DNA of 38,501 nt from the NCBI GenBank assembly GCA_002083395.1, contig LWDH01000038.1, forward strand, positions 1-38,501, given 5' to 3'. The notes under the pieces are model-generated. The model made no database searches and was not told the origin of the DNA. It was given only the letters and a program-made list of their open reading frames with translations. The position numbers and the translations under genes are program-made. Shown one piece after another: positions 16,688 to 24,619 of the stretch (position 1 is its first letter; each line of letters opens with the position of its first letter). This DNA comes from Proteobacteria bacterium SG_bin4 (GTDB lineage: Bacteria; Pseudomonadota; Gammaproteobacteria; Burkholderiales; Nitrosomonadaceae).

Positions 16688-17773
16688 TTAAGCGGTTTCA
16701 CTCAATAGGGATTGCAATGCCATGCAAAACTGCGAATTTTCTTCAGGCGTACCGATCGTGACACGTAAACAATTTTCTAATAGCGGATGCGTGCCGTCGA
16801 GGTTTTTGATTAATATTTTTCGCTGCTTAAGCGCCTGAAAGATTTGACCGGCTTTATTTGCACGAAACAATATAAAATTGGCTTTAGAAGGATATGCTTC
16901 AACATTTTTCATGGTAGCAAAAAAAGCGTTCATTTTTGCACGTTCTGATTTAATAGCTTCGGCTTGTTCAGATAATATTGCGGTATGTTGTAATACTTTT
17001 TCTGCGATTAATTGCGTCATAATGCCAATATTATACGGTAAACGCAATTTTTCAAGTTGTTCCAGCCACTCTGGTCTTCCAATTAGTAACCCCAATCGCA
17101 AGCCAGCTAAGCCTGACTTAGAAAGTGTACGCATCAATAACAGATTGGGGTATTCAGACAATTCATCGATAAAACTGTTATCCGCAAATGCTTGATAAGC
17201 TTCGTCAACAACCACGATACCGGGAGTTGCTGCGATTACTTGTTTTATAGCTTCGGGATCGAATAGATTGCCGGTTGGGTTATTAGGATAAGCCAGGAAA
17301 ATTACTGCCGGTTTGTGTTTCGCTATGGCACTGAGCATCAAATCCAAATCCAGCGAAAAATCTTGCTTTAAAGGAACTCCTACGTACCGGATATTGGTAA
17401 ACGTGGCGATCATCCGGAACATCACAAAAGCCGGTTCGACACTCATCAGCACGGCACTGGGCTTAGCCGCTGCCATGGCGATAATCTGTATGATCTCATC
17501 GGATCCATTGCCAAGCAAAATGCTCATGTCATCTGGAATGGCAAGAGCCCGGCGTAATGATGATTTAAGTGAGGCAGCACTGGCATCCGGATAGCGGTTG
17601 ATAGGCGCTTGTTCCATCAGACTGGCAATTTCTTCGCGCAGTGCAAGAGGTAACGGATAAGGGTTCTCCATCGCATCCAGCTTGATCATGCCGGTTGCTG
17701 GCGGTACATGATAGGCGGAAAGCGCAAGAATTTCAGGCCGAAAAATTAGTTCTGGGTGTGCAGTGCTTGGCAT
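16688..17773 (-). CDS. hisC: Histidinol-phosphate aminotransferase HisC
   Basis: The 361-residue fold-type I PLP enzyme has the substrate-end motif KLDAMENPYP near 31-40, the NNPTG stretch at 164-168 and the PLP lysine K219 in TLSKSGLAGLRLG. It converts imidazole acetol phosphate to histidinol phosphate. It is the first histidine gene of the run. hisG and hisD, which precede hisC in many betaproteobacteria, are absent here: the next gene upstream is an unrelated HDOD gene 91 bp away. On the minus strand a TAAAAT hexamer just upstream could be a -10, but the -35 is poor. Confidence 0.95.
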   Translation of the reverse strand: MPSTAHPELIFRPEILALSAYHVPPATGMIKLDAMENPYPLPLALREEIASLMEQAPINRYPDASAASLKSSLRRALAIPDDMSILLGNGSDEIIQIIAMAAAKPSAVLMSVEPAFVMFRMIATFTNIRYVGVPLKQDFSLDLDLMLSAIAKHKPAVIFLAYPNNPTGNLFDPEAIKQVIAATPGIVVVDEAYQAFADNSFIDELSEYPNLLLMRTLSKSGLAGLRLGLLIGRPEWLEQLEKLRLPYNIGIMTQLIAEKVLQHTAILSEQAEAIKSERAKMNAFFATMKNVEAYPSKANFILFRANKAGQIFQALKQRKILIKNLDGTHPLLENCLRVTIGTPEENSQFCMALQSLLSETA

Positions 17774-17864
17774 AGCTGCGTATTTTAACTCAATAGTGTA
17801 TTTGCCGTTTAATTTGTTGCTGAGGATCTTGATTGGGCTTTAAACGGTGCAGGTAGATAAAATT

Positions 17865-18749
17865 TTAAGCTGCCAGTTCATCAGCTAGCAGGGTAATCTC
17901 ATTTCGGCAGCTTTGCACTTTTTCGCTGGTTGCAACCGCTTCGGTTTCATTGATTCCCAGAGACTCCATTAATACAGAAGTTTCTATGTAAGGACATCCA
18001 TCAACGGTTGTGTGATCGTGGAGTAGCCGGTTAGCAATGGCAATCAGTTTTACATACGAAGCATGTTTTCCTGAATAATCAGGAAAGTGCTGCTCAGCAA
18101 CCGTAATGGCAACTTCTTCCGGTAAATTCCAGGCTTTAATCAGGTACATGCCGATCGTATCATGTGTAATACCAAAAACCTGCATCTGAATGGAACGGAT
18201 GTCTTGTTTCGGATAGCGTGAAATTAAATCATTCAGATAGGCAAATTCTCTGGGATACAGATGCGCAAATAAAAAATAGCCGAAATTATGGAATAACCCG
18301 CTTAAATACATTAAATCGCGATCAATAATTTGATTATTTGGGATGATATTGCAAAGTTCGCGGCAGAGGATGGCGCATTTCAGGGTTTGATTCCAGATGA
18401 GATTACGGCCTAGCGCGCCCTGATTCGGCATTTTTAAGCAGCCGGAAGAGACGATGCTCATCGATAAATTAAGTGCGGTATTAAAGCCTATGACCAGGGA
18501 GATAGCGTGATATACCGAGTGAATCTTGTTGCCGTAACCGAAAACGGACATGCGCGCGTATCGCATGATGAAAACGGACAAGCCCGGGTCTTGTTCGATT
18601 AATCCTGCAAGCTGATCAAGATTGGCGTCAGGATTGTTGCGAAGCCTAAGCAGGGAACGTGCTGTATCCGGAAGCGGTGGTATCTGTCCGGCTTGTTGCA
18701 GGATACTGCGGAAGTTCTGGCTAAATTCCAATTTATTAAGAAACAACAT
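17865..18749 (-). CDS. HDOD domain protein (signal transduction)
   Basis: The 294-residue protein is almost entirely an HDOD domain: PPLPDTARSLLRL at 24-36, the EQDPGLS segment at 52-58 and GLFHNFGYFLFAH at 151-163 where the HD-phosphohydrolase signature has changed to HNFG, as usual for this non-catalytic family. No attached GGDEF, EAL or response-regulator domain is present. HDOD proteins act in regulation, often in motility or c-di-GMP networks; the partner is unknown. The ATG is preceded by GGAG. A MITE-like repeat begins 37 bp upstream of the start, so the promoter must lie within or beyond that repeat. Confidence 0.85.
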   Translation of the reverse strand: MLFLNKLEFSQNFRSILQQAGQIPPLPDTARSLLRLRNNPDANLDQLAGLIEQDPGLSVFIMRYARMSVFGYGNKIHSVYHAISLVIGFNTALNLSMSIVSSGCLKMPNQGALGRNLIWNQTLKCAILCRELCNIIPNNQIIDRDLMYLSGLFHNFGYFLFAHLYPREFAYLNDLISRYPKQDIRSIQMQVFGITHDTIGMYLIKAWNLPEEVAITVAEQHFPDYSGKHASYVKLIAIANRLLHDHTTVDGCPYIETSVLMESLGINETEAVATSEKVQSCRNEITLLADELAA

Positions 18750-18785
18750 GAACTCCGTCTCAATGTGTTGATATAGGGGCGGATG

Positions 18786-18938
18786 CTAAGGAAACGCTGA
18801 TTAATTGGCTATCCGAGCGAATCACTTCGTTGCGCGGTACTCGCCCCCCTCGCCTATCTTGTTGATATGTCTCGGTTGCTGCGTTCCGTGCGCCTCGCGC
18901 TTCATCTCGTCCGCCAAATTAATCAGTGTTCCCTCTAA
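18786..18938. repeat. MITE-like inverted-repeat element, copy 1
   Basis: The left end GGAAACGCTGATTAATT (18790-18806) and the right end, read in reverse as GGGAACACTGATTAATT, match at 15 of 17 positions, and both are bordered by CTAAG/CTTAG-like bases. A related element is at 30572-30657, sharing both ends and an internal block with CCGTGCGCCTC. The 153-bp copy carries no coding frame. It fills most of the 312-bp gap 18750-19061; in the rest I see no gene. Confidence 0.75.
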
Positions 18939-19061
18939 GTCCATAGTAATGCTGGGAGACATCGGTACTATTTTAAAATAATTGTTATGAAACATAATCA
19001 TAGATTCAGATTAGAATTCCCCCGTAAGTTTACGACACACATTTTTCTTTCTTTATAGTTT

Positions 19062-20231
19062 TCATAAGAGACGGCTCATGTCGCCGGAACAAAAACCGAT
19101 GAGCGGGTCGTTAAAATTTTTTCCAAAAGCAATGACTTTGAATAACTCGCCCATTTCAGCAGGGCTGACTAATTTTTGCAGTTGCTTGGATTGTGGTAAG
19201 TAATGAATCGTATCCTCAGCGGAAGTTTGGGCCAGAATATTCGTGATACCGCAATTAATGAGGAAATGTGCTTGCGTTGTATAACCCATAAACTGTAGTC
19301 CGGTATTCATTGCGGCATTTGCGATCGCGCTGAAATCGACATGACTGGTAATATCTTGTAAACCAGGCAGATAAAAAGGATCGCCATGAGCGTGATGGCG
19401 ATAATGACACATCAGCGTGCCTTGATTTCGTTGCGGGTGATAATATTCATGCCGGCCAAAGCCATAGTCTATCAACAGGATAACGCCTTGCCGGAGCCGT
19501 TCCGCAAGAGTGCTTATGAAGCCGGAGGCAGCAAGATTAACTTCGCTGAGGTACTCAAAACCGGGGAGTCTGTGTGGGTTGATCTCGGGTAATAATTCTT
19601 TAGCAATGGCATGTAACTGCGGATTACTGATCGGACGTTCTTGCCAGGTAAACTGATTTTCTTCCAGAGAAACCCCTCGCTCCAGTGCCATGTTTTCTTG
19701 CCATTTAATGATATGCACCGGCATCGCATCCATTACTTCATTGGCGATGACGATGCCGGTCAATTGGTCGGGTAATTGGTCGATCCATTCAACTATTTGC
19801 GCCAAGTGCGGCGTTTCATGAGAGATCAGCATTTGTTGACGCTGACGCAGTTCGGCGCTTACTTCCAAAATCAAATATTTATCCGGCAGCGCATTGGATT
19901 GTTCCAACTCCAGCAAGATATCGCGCGCCAGTTTTCCCGTTCCCGCGCCAATTTCAAGAATGATTGGTTGTGCCAGAGATGGCAAGATGTGTTTTAACTG
20001 TTGCGCCAATGTGCGCCCGAATAACGGGGAAACCTCCGGGGCCGTGACAAAATCCCCTGCGCTGCCCAATTTGGTTGCACCGCTGCTGTAATAACCCAGT
20101 CCAGGTGCGTACAATGCGAGATTCATATACTGTTCGAAGGAAATCCATTGGTTTGCCGCGACAATCTTTTCTCGAATCATGGTTTGTACCAATTGGCTAT
20201 GTGCCAGAGCTATTTCACTTGGAGGTAGCAT
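19062..20231 (-). CDS. SAM-dependent methyltransferase, MidA/NDUFAF7 family (DUF185)
   Basis: The ATG at 20231 gives 389 residues; a TTG four codons earlier is possible. The family marks are the N-terminal AGDFVTAPEVSPLFG (58-72) and the SAM-binding EIGAGTGK (93-100), with a later IDYGFG motif. The mitochondrial relative NDUFAF7/MidA methylates an arginine of a complex I subunit; the bacterial role is less clear, though complex I or another protein target is possible. The gene is divergent from the pteridine reductase gene 85 bp away, so the two may share a control region. Length is typical. Confidence 0.88.
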   Translation of the reverse strand: MLPPSEIALAHSQLVQTMIREKIVAANQWISFEQYMNLALYAPGLGYYSSGATKLGSAGDFVTAPEVSPLFGRTLAQQLKHILPSLAQPIILEIGAGTGKLARDILLELEQSNALPDKYLILEVSAELRQRQQMLISHETPHLAQIVEWIDQLPDQLTGIVIANEVMDAMPVHIIKWQENMALERGVSLEENQFTWQERPISNPQLHAIAKELLPEINPHRLPGFEYLSEVNLAASGFISTLAERLRQGVILLIDYGFGRHEYYHPQRNQGTLMCHYRHHAHGDPFYLPGLQDITSHVDFSAIANAAMNTGLQFMGYTTQAHFLINCGITNILAQTSAEDTIHYLPQSKQLQKLVSPAEMGELFKVIAFGKNFNDPLIGFCSGDMSRLL

Positions 20232-20316
20232 TTTTATAATCAATGGTGTGACGGATATTCTTAAAGTAGATTGTAAGGTTTTTACTTCGGTTGGGCCATA
20301 GTGTAGCAGTTCTTTG

Positions 20317-21069
20317 ATGGAGGCGTCTGTGCAAGGGAAAGTAATACTGGTTACCGGTGGGGCAAAGCGGGTTGGAGCGGCGATCTGCAGGCGGCTGCAT
20401 GCGCAAGGCGCTTATTTGATTGTACATTACCGGTCGTCGCTCGAAGAAGCCAAAGCGCTATCCGACGAGCTAAACCGGCAACGGCCGGAATCGGTGGCGT
20501 TGGCGCAAGCCGATCTGTTAGATACCGATTTACTGCCGAGTCTGGTTGAAAAGGCCATTAAACGTTTCGGGCATCTGGATGTGCTCATCAATAACGCCTC
20601 CAGTTTTTTCCCGACACTGCTGCAGCAAAGTACGTTAGAAGATTGGAGAGATCTTGTCGGCAGCAATCTGCAGGCGCCTTTGTTTTTAACAAAAGCGGCT
20701 GCATCCTATCTTAAGGAAAGGCATGGGTGCGTGGTTAATATTATTGATATTCATACCGAGCGGCCTTTGAAAAATTATGTGATCTACAATGCTGCCAAAG
20801 GCGGGTTGCTGGCATTGACTAAATCCCTGGCTGTTGAAATGGCGCCGGAAGTGCGCGTGAATGGCGTGTCGCCGGGTCCGATTCTATGGCCGGAAGCCGG
20901 GGAGTGGTCCGATGATACGGCGCGTCAGCAGATTATTGCCAGCACCTTGCTCCAACGTTGCGGAGAACCGGATGACATCGCAAAAACCGTGCAATTTCTA
21001 ATCGCGGATGCACCTTATATTACCGGACAGGTTATTGCCGTGGATGGCGGGCGCAGCATTGCTTTATAG
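20317..21069 (+). CDS. Pteridine reductase, short-chain dehydrogenase (FolM/PTR1-like)
   Basis: The ATG at 20317 gives 250 residues; a TTG directly before it is the only alternative. The NADPH loop is TGGAKRVG (13-20), where Arg suits NADPH; NNAS is at 92-95; the catalytic Y157 and K161 are in YNAAK. The usual catalytic serine is replaced by Asp in NIIDIHTERP (D144), which is the mark of pteridine reductases and FolM against ordinary SDR enzymes. It would reduce dihydrobiopterin, dihydromonapterin or dihydrofolate. It is divergent from the MidA-like gene. Confidence 0.88.
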   Translation: MEASVQGKVILVTGGAKRVGAAICRRLHAQGAYLIVHYRSSLEEAKALSDELNRQRPESVALAQADLLDTDLLPSLVEKAIKRFGHLDVLINNASSFFPTLLQQSTLEDWRDLVGSNLQAPLFLTKAAASYLKERHGCVVNIIDIHTERPLKNYVIYNAAKGGLLALTKSLAVEMAPEVRVNGVSPGPILWPEAGEWSDDTARQQIIASTLLQRCGEPDDIAKTVQFLIADAPYITGQVIAVDGGRSIAL

Positions 21070-21166
21070 AAAACTAATCCCCGCCTGACCCCACTTGTTG
21101 TGTTCATGGTTATCCTGAAACCGGCTTCCTTGCTTATTTCTTTCCTCAGATTCTGTTATTCGGACT

Positions 21167-21206
21167 AAAAAAGCGGTTTTACTTGCATCCGGATGCGGCT
21201 TTTTTT
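21167..21206 (+). terminator. Candidate intrinsic terminator after the pteridine reductase gene
   Basis: AAAAAAGC at 21167-21174 pairs with GCTTTTTT at 21198-21205 and a T-run follows; the loop holds the palindrome GCATCCGGATGC. It lies about 100 bp beyond the pteridine reductase stop and before the next operon. The AT-rich stem is only moderately convincing. Confidence 0.5.
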
Positions 21207-21223
21207 CGTATCAGTTAATAGGA

Positions 21224-21270
21224 GCTCGTGCTTTGTAAAGGGTTTATCAAGAAACCCAGTTGCAACGAGC
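21224..21270 (+). ncRNA. Structured leader upstream of the ABM/FAD operon
   Basis: Two nested stems are visible: an outer GCTCGT (21224-21229) with ACGAGC (21265-21270), and an inner GGGTTT (21240-21245) with AAACCC (21252-21257) around a 6-base loop. The structure ends 30 bp before the start codon, leaving the ribosome site AGAGGAGAAAA free. It could be a leader RNA or an operator; I do not recognise a known riboswitch. Confidence 0.35.
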
Positions 21271-21300
21271 GCATTTTAATGACGAAAAGAGGAGAAAACG

Positions 21301-21603
21301 ATGGGAACTGTTCGAGTAATCGCTGAGATAACAGCGCGTGCGGATAAAGTCACTGAGGTGGAAACGATTCTAAAAAAAATTATCGTGCCGACACGCCAGG
21401 AAAACGGTTGTTTGAGTTATCAACTGTTTCGAAATAACAATCATGGAGCAGAATTTTTGTTTATTGAAGAATGGACGGACGAACAATCTATCGAAGCTCA
21501 TTTTAATACACCGTACATTCAAGAAGCGTTGAATCAAGCGATACCGTTCTTGGCTAAGGCGCCGAATATCCAAAAATATATCTGTCTTGCTGAGTGCACA
21601 TAG
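21301..21603 (+). CDS. Antibiotic biosynthesis monooxygenase (ABM) domain protein, YgiN-like
   Basis: The 100-residue protein is a single ferredoxin-like ABM domain: the start GTVRVIAEITARADKV, the central CLSYQLFRNN and EFLFIEEWTDE are typical. Members include quinol monooxygenase YgiN and small oxygenases that need no cofactor; many are uncharacterised. The ATG follows a strong GAGGAGAAAA ribosome site. It lies 28 bp upstream of a FAD oxidoreductase gene on the same strand, so the two probably act on one substrate, perhaps a quinone-like or aromatic compound. The substrate cannot be read from the sequence. Confidence 0.85.
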   Translation: MGTVRVIAEITARADKVTEVETILKKIIVPTRQENGCLSYQLFRNNNHGAEFLFIEEWTDEQSIEAHFNTPYIQEALNQAIPFLAKAPNIQKYICLAECT

Positions 21604-21631
21604 TGAATCCGCCTGCCACATGGAGAGAAAA

Positions 21632-22984
21632 ATGAATATTAACTCGGAAGAACTCGAAATCATGACACAATTTGTGCATGGCCTTTGCATTAACGACGGA
21701 CGGGAATTCTCGAATTGGGGGCTCAGCCGTTCCACTCATCCGGCCGTGTATGTTGAACCGATCAGTTACGCCGACGTGCAAGCGATAGTTCGTAATACTG
21801 CGCAGTTTCCCACGCCGGTGCGCCCAATCGGTTCCATGCTGTCGGTTACTGAAACAGTCAGCAATGATGGCGGTACTCTGTTATGTACGCGCAAACTGGA
21901 CGCCATTCTTGGCTTGGAAGTCGACGGCTGCGGCCGGCAGGTCGTTCGAGTTCAGGCCGGATGCCGATTGAAAAAATTGAATGTTTGGTTACAACAGCAA
22001 GGATGGGAAATCCCTTTTCAGGCAGAAATCGGCGAAGCGACAGTGGGTTCGGTCACAGTAGGGGATACCAAAGAGTCATCACTCGACGGGCCGGGATATT
22101 TTTCCAGCCATGTTGTCGCTGTCCTTTATATAAATGAATATGGCAACTTGCGCATACTCTCGGATCAGCAGGATGGCGCGGCTTTTTATGAATTTAAATG
22201 CAGTTTCGGATTGAGCGGAATCGTTGTGGAATGTTTGATAGAAGTTCGTCCAGCCAGTCTATGCCGGGCGAATGTAGCCTTATACGCTTATCAAAGCCCT
22301 CAGGCATTGGCTGAAGGAATATTGCAATTGCGCGAGCAGTGCGATGCGTTGCTGGCAGTGGTGATATTGCATCAACTCTTTTGTTTCGCAGAACAACGGT
22401 ACCAAGCGGGCGCGGGTAACATGACACCGGATAGTTCGCAGCCGCATTGCGAGCAATATCGCCTTGCTAAACGCTTGGCGATACAACATGGCTTTGACGG
22501 TGGTGATTTGCCTCGGCCACAGGGGATTGTTTTTTCGCGAAGCGATTTTGTCAATGAATACTGGCGTCCTGTTGAGACAGAGAATCGCCTGGATTTTCAA
22601 TACTATGAGCACGATATCGGAATGCTGGAGCGTGTAATCAGTGAATCCTATCGCTTCACCAAATCGTTTGAGCACGACACCGGATTTGTGCCTACGGGTT
22701 GGGCTACCTATTTTGTGCATCGTCCGGAAAAAGAACGGAAGCCTTTTGGCATTTATTCCGGTGGCAGCGGTATTTCGTGTTCGTTCGATCCGCTTTACAG
22801 TAACCCTAACGATCCCTTGTGGCAACGGTTTGCAAAAGAATACAACCGTGTCGCGATCGATCAATTGAGGGGGAATCCCTCGCCCATCCAGACCCAATGG
22901 CTGCAGCCAGGCGATATTTGTATTCCGCGGAAGCTCGCGCGCGAACGTTTCACGACGCCTTATTATGAACAATTTCTGATGTAA
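21632..22984 (+). CDS. FAD-binding oxidoreductase of the vanillyl-alcohol oxidase (PCMH) type
   Basis: The ATG at 21632 follows GGAGAG and gives 450 residues; a longer start would overlap the ABM gene. The FAD-binding PCMH domain spans about residues 35-215, with the pyrophosphate loop RPIGSMLS at 64-71 and a second FAD contact region GEATVGSVTVGD at 134-145. In aldonolactone oxidases of this family the first loop reads GxGHS with His carrying the covalent flavin; here that position is not His, so FAD should be non-covalent. The C-terminal half (about 220-450) is a less conserved substrate domain. It forms an operon with the ABM gene. Reaction and substrate unknown. Confidence 0.8.
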   Translation: MNINSEELEIMTQFVHGLCINDGREFSNWGLSRSTHPAVYVEPISYADVQAIVRNTAQFPTPVRPIGSMLSVTETVSNDGGTLLCTRKLDAILGLEVDGCGRQVVRVQAGCRLKKLNVWLQQQGWEIPFQAEIGEATVGSVTVGDTKESSLDGPGYFSSHVVAVLYINEYGNLRILSDQQDGAAFYEFKCSFGLSGIVVECLIEVRPASLCRANVALYAYQSPQALAEGILQLREQCDALLAVVILHQLFCFAEQRYQAGAGNMTPDSSQPHCEQYRLAKRLAIQHGFDGGDLPRPQGIVFSRSDFVNEYWRPVETENRLDFQYYEHDIGMLERVISESYRFTKSFEHDTGFVPTGWATYFVHRPEKERKPFGIYSGGSGISCSFDPLYSNPNDPLWQRFAKEYNRVAIDQLRGNPSPIQTQWLQPGDICIPRKLARERFTTPYYEQFLM

Positions 22985-23076
22985 TTCGGGAAATATACTT
23001 TGGCGGCGTATCTGGTGATATATTTCAGTGCATGGAATAGGTACAGTGGTTCAATATGGCTAGGATATGACCGGTA

Positions 23077-23682
23077 GTGACGACAAGTGACAGCAATAGC
23101 AGCGGCTGCAGTGCTGAAGCTGCACAGATGCAGACCTGGGTTGCGGCGATCGCAATGCACGATGAGCAGGCGCTGGAAAATTTGTACGAAGCGACACTGA
23201 CACGGGTGTATGGCGTGGCGTTGCGGATTACGCGCAACCCGCAAGCGGCTGAAGAAGTCAGCGAGGATGTATATTGGCAGGTATGGCGCGAAGCGCCGCG
23301 CTTCGATGCGCAACGCGGCAATGTCATCGCTTGGTTGTTGATGATGGCACGCAGCCGGGCGTTGGACTATTTGCGGAAACAAGACGACGTTGAACTTTGC
23401 GAAGAACCGGAGCTTCTATTAAGTGATGAGCCAGCGCGGGATAGCGATCCGCAAGATTTGCTGATCGCGACGCAGCATAACCGCCTGTTGAATCAAGCAT
23501 TAGAGCAATTAGAACCGGTGCAACGGCAGTTAGTCGCATTGGCTTTTTTTCGCGGTTTGACGCACGATGAGATTACGTCCTGTACGGGTATGGCGCTGGG
23601 CACGGTAAAATCGCATATCCGCCGGGCGCTCAAGCAGTTGCAAGAAGTGCTTGAAGACGATTTACTGAAAGGCTTTGAATGA
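23077..23682 (+). CDS. ECF-type RNA polymerase sigma factor
   Basis: The 201-residue protein has region 2 (about 25-95; EEVSEDVYWQVWREAPRFD and the RSRALDYLR helix) and region 4 (about 135-195; FFRGLTHDEITSCTGMALGT, a helix-turn-helix). An in-frame stop lies just upstream, so GTG at 23077 is the first possible start; its ribosome site is weak. The stop overlaps the start of the cupin protein gene, as expected for a sigma/anti-sigma pair of the ChrR or SigK type. Such pairs respond to oxidative or singlet-oxygen stress in other bacteria. The target promoters are not known. Confidence 0.9.
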   Translation: MTTSDSNSSGCSAEAAQMQTWVAAIAMHDEQALENLYEATLTRVYGVALRITRNPQAAEEVSEDVYWQVWREAPRFDAQRGNVIAWLLMMARSRALDYLRKQDDVELCEEPELLLSDEPARDSDPQDLLIATQHNRLLNQALEQLEPVQRQLVALAFFRGLTHDEITSCTGMALGTVKSHIRRALKQLQEVLEDDLLKGFE

Positions 23683-24524
23683 TGAAGAAACGCTACTCCT
23701 TGGATCCGGATGATCCGCAACGCGCCGAGAACGTCGAAACGGCCTTGTTGAACGGACTGGAGCCATTGCATCCCGGCAAGGAACAGCGTGTCAATATTCG
23801 TCAGCGGCTGTTGCAGCGAGTGCAAGCCAGCGTAACCGCTGAATCATCCCGTATCACGATCCGCAGCGATCAAGGCAATTGGCGGCAAATTCGCCCGGGT
23901 GTGCGCGCCAAAACGCTGGATCCGGATATTCGCGCATTCTTACTGGATCTCGAGCCCGGCGCCAGTTTGCCGATGCATCGCCATCACGAAGACGAAGAAT
24001 GCGTCGTGCTGCGGGGATCGGCTAGTCTGGGAGAATTCAAAGTCAATGCCGGTGATTACCATATGGCGCGTTCCAGCAGCCGTCATGGCCGGATCTATTC
24101 CGAAACCGGTGCTTTGCTCTATTTGAGAGGAATTCCGGTCGGTCATACCGCAGAAGTTGCCCGCGATCTATTGACAGCTTTTTTACCCGGCGATGGCAGT
24201 GAGCTGATTACAATCCACGCGCACGAAGGCGAGTGGACCGATCTGGCGCCAGGCGTAGCGAGCAAGCCGCTGTATGATGATGGCAAAAGCTATTCGTCGA
24301 TGGTGCGCATTGCTCCCGATTCGTTATGGAAGCCGCCTGTGCCGATGCTGGCGCAGGAAGAAGAGTGTTTATTACTTGAAGGCGACGCGTTTTTCGGCGA
24401 TACCCTGCTGCGTTCCGGCGATTGGCAGCTGGCTCCGGCAGGCGTAAGTTCGCGGCCGGTTTCGACCGACAGCGGTGCGCTGTTTTTCATGCGCAGCGCA
24501 AGCAGCCGGTTTAGTGCCGGGTAA
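23679..24524 (+). CDS. ChrR-like cupin protein, probable anti-sigma factor
   Basis: The 281-residue protein overlaps the sigma gene by ATGA. It has two cupin-type domains: the first (about 60-160) keeps metal ligands in MHRHHEDEE (99-107), the second (about 175-275) has lost the histidines (PMLAQEEECLLLEG). The first 50 residues form helices but contain no cysteine, so the zinc anti-sigma domain of true ChrR (one His and two Cys) is missing. It may still bind the sigma factor through these helices and sense a ligand or oxidant through the first cupin. The role is inferred from the gene pair. Confidence 0.78.
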   Translation: MMKKRYSLDPDDPQRAENVETALLNGLEPLHPGKEQRVNIRQRLLQRVQASVTAESSRITIRSDQGNWRQIRPGVRAKTLDPDIRAFLLDLEPGASLPMHRHHEDEECVVLRGSASLGEFKVNAGDYHMARSSSRHGRIYSETGALLYLRGIPVGHTAEVARDLLTAFLPGDGSELITIHAHEGEWTDLAPGVASKPLYDDGKSYSSMVRIAPDSLWKPPVPMLAQEEECLLLEGDAFFGDTLLRSGDWQLAPAGVSSRPVSTDSGALFFMRSASSRFSAG

Positions 24525-24619
24525 TTGGCCGCAGCGGTGTTAAGCAGCGCTTGTTCAGCGGCTTGCAACTCGGGTCTATTCGTTGAAAAATTCAAATATC
24601 AATTTCATGCAAGGATTTT

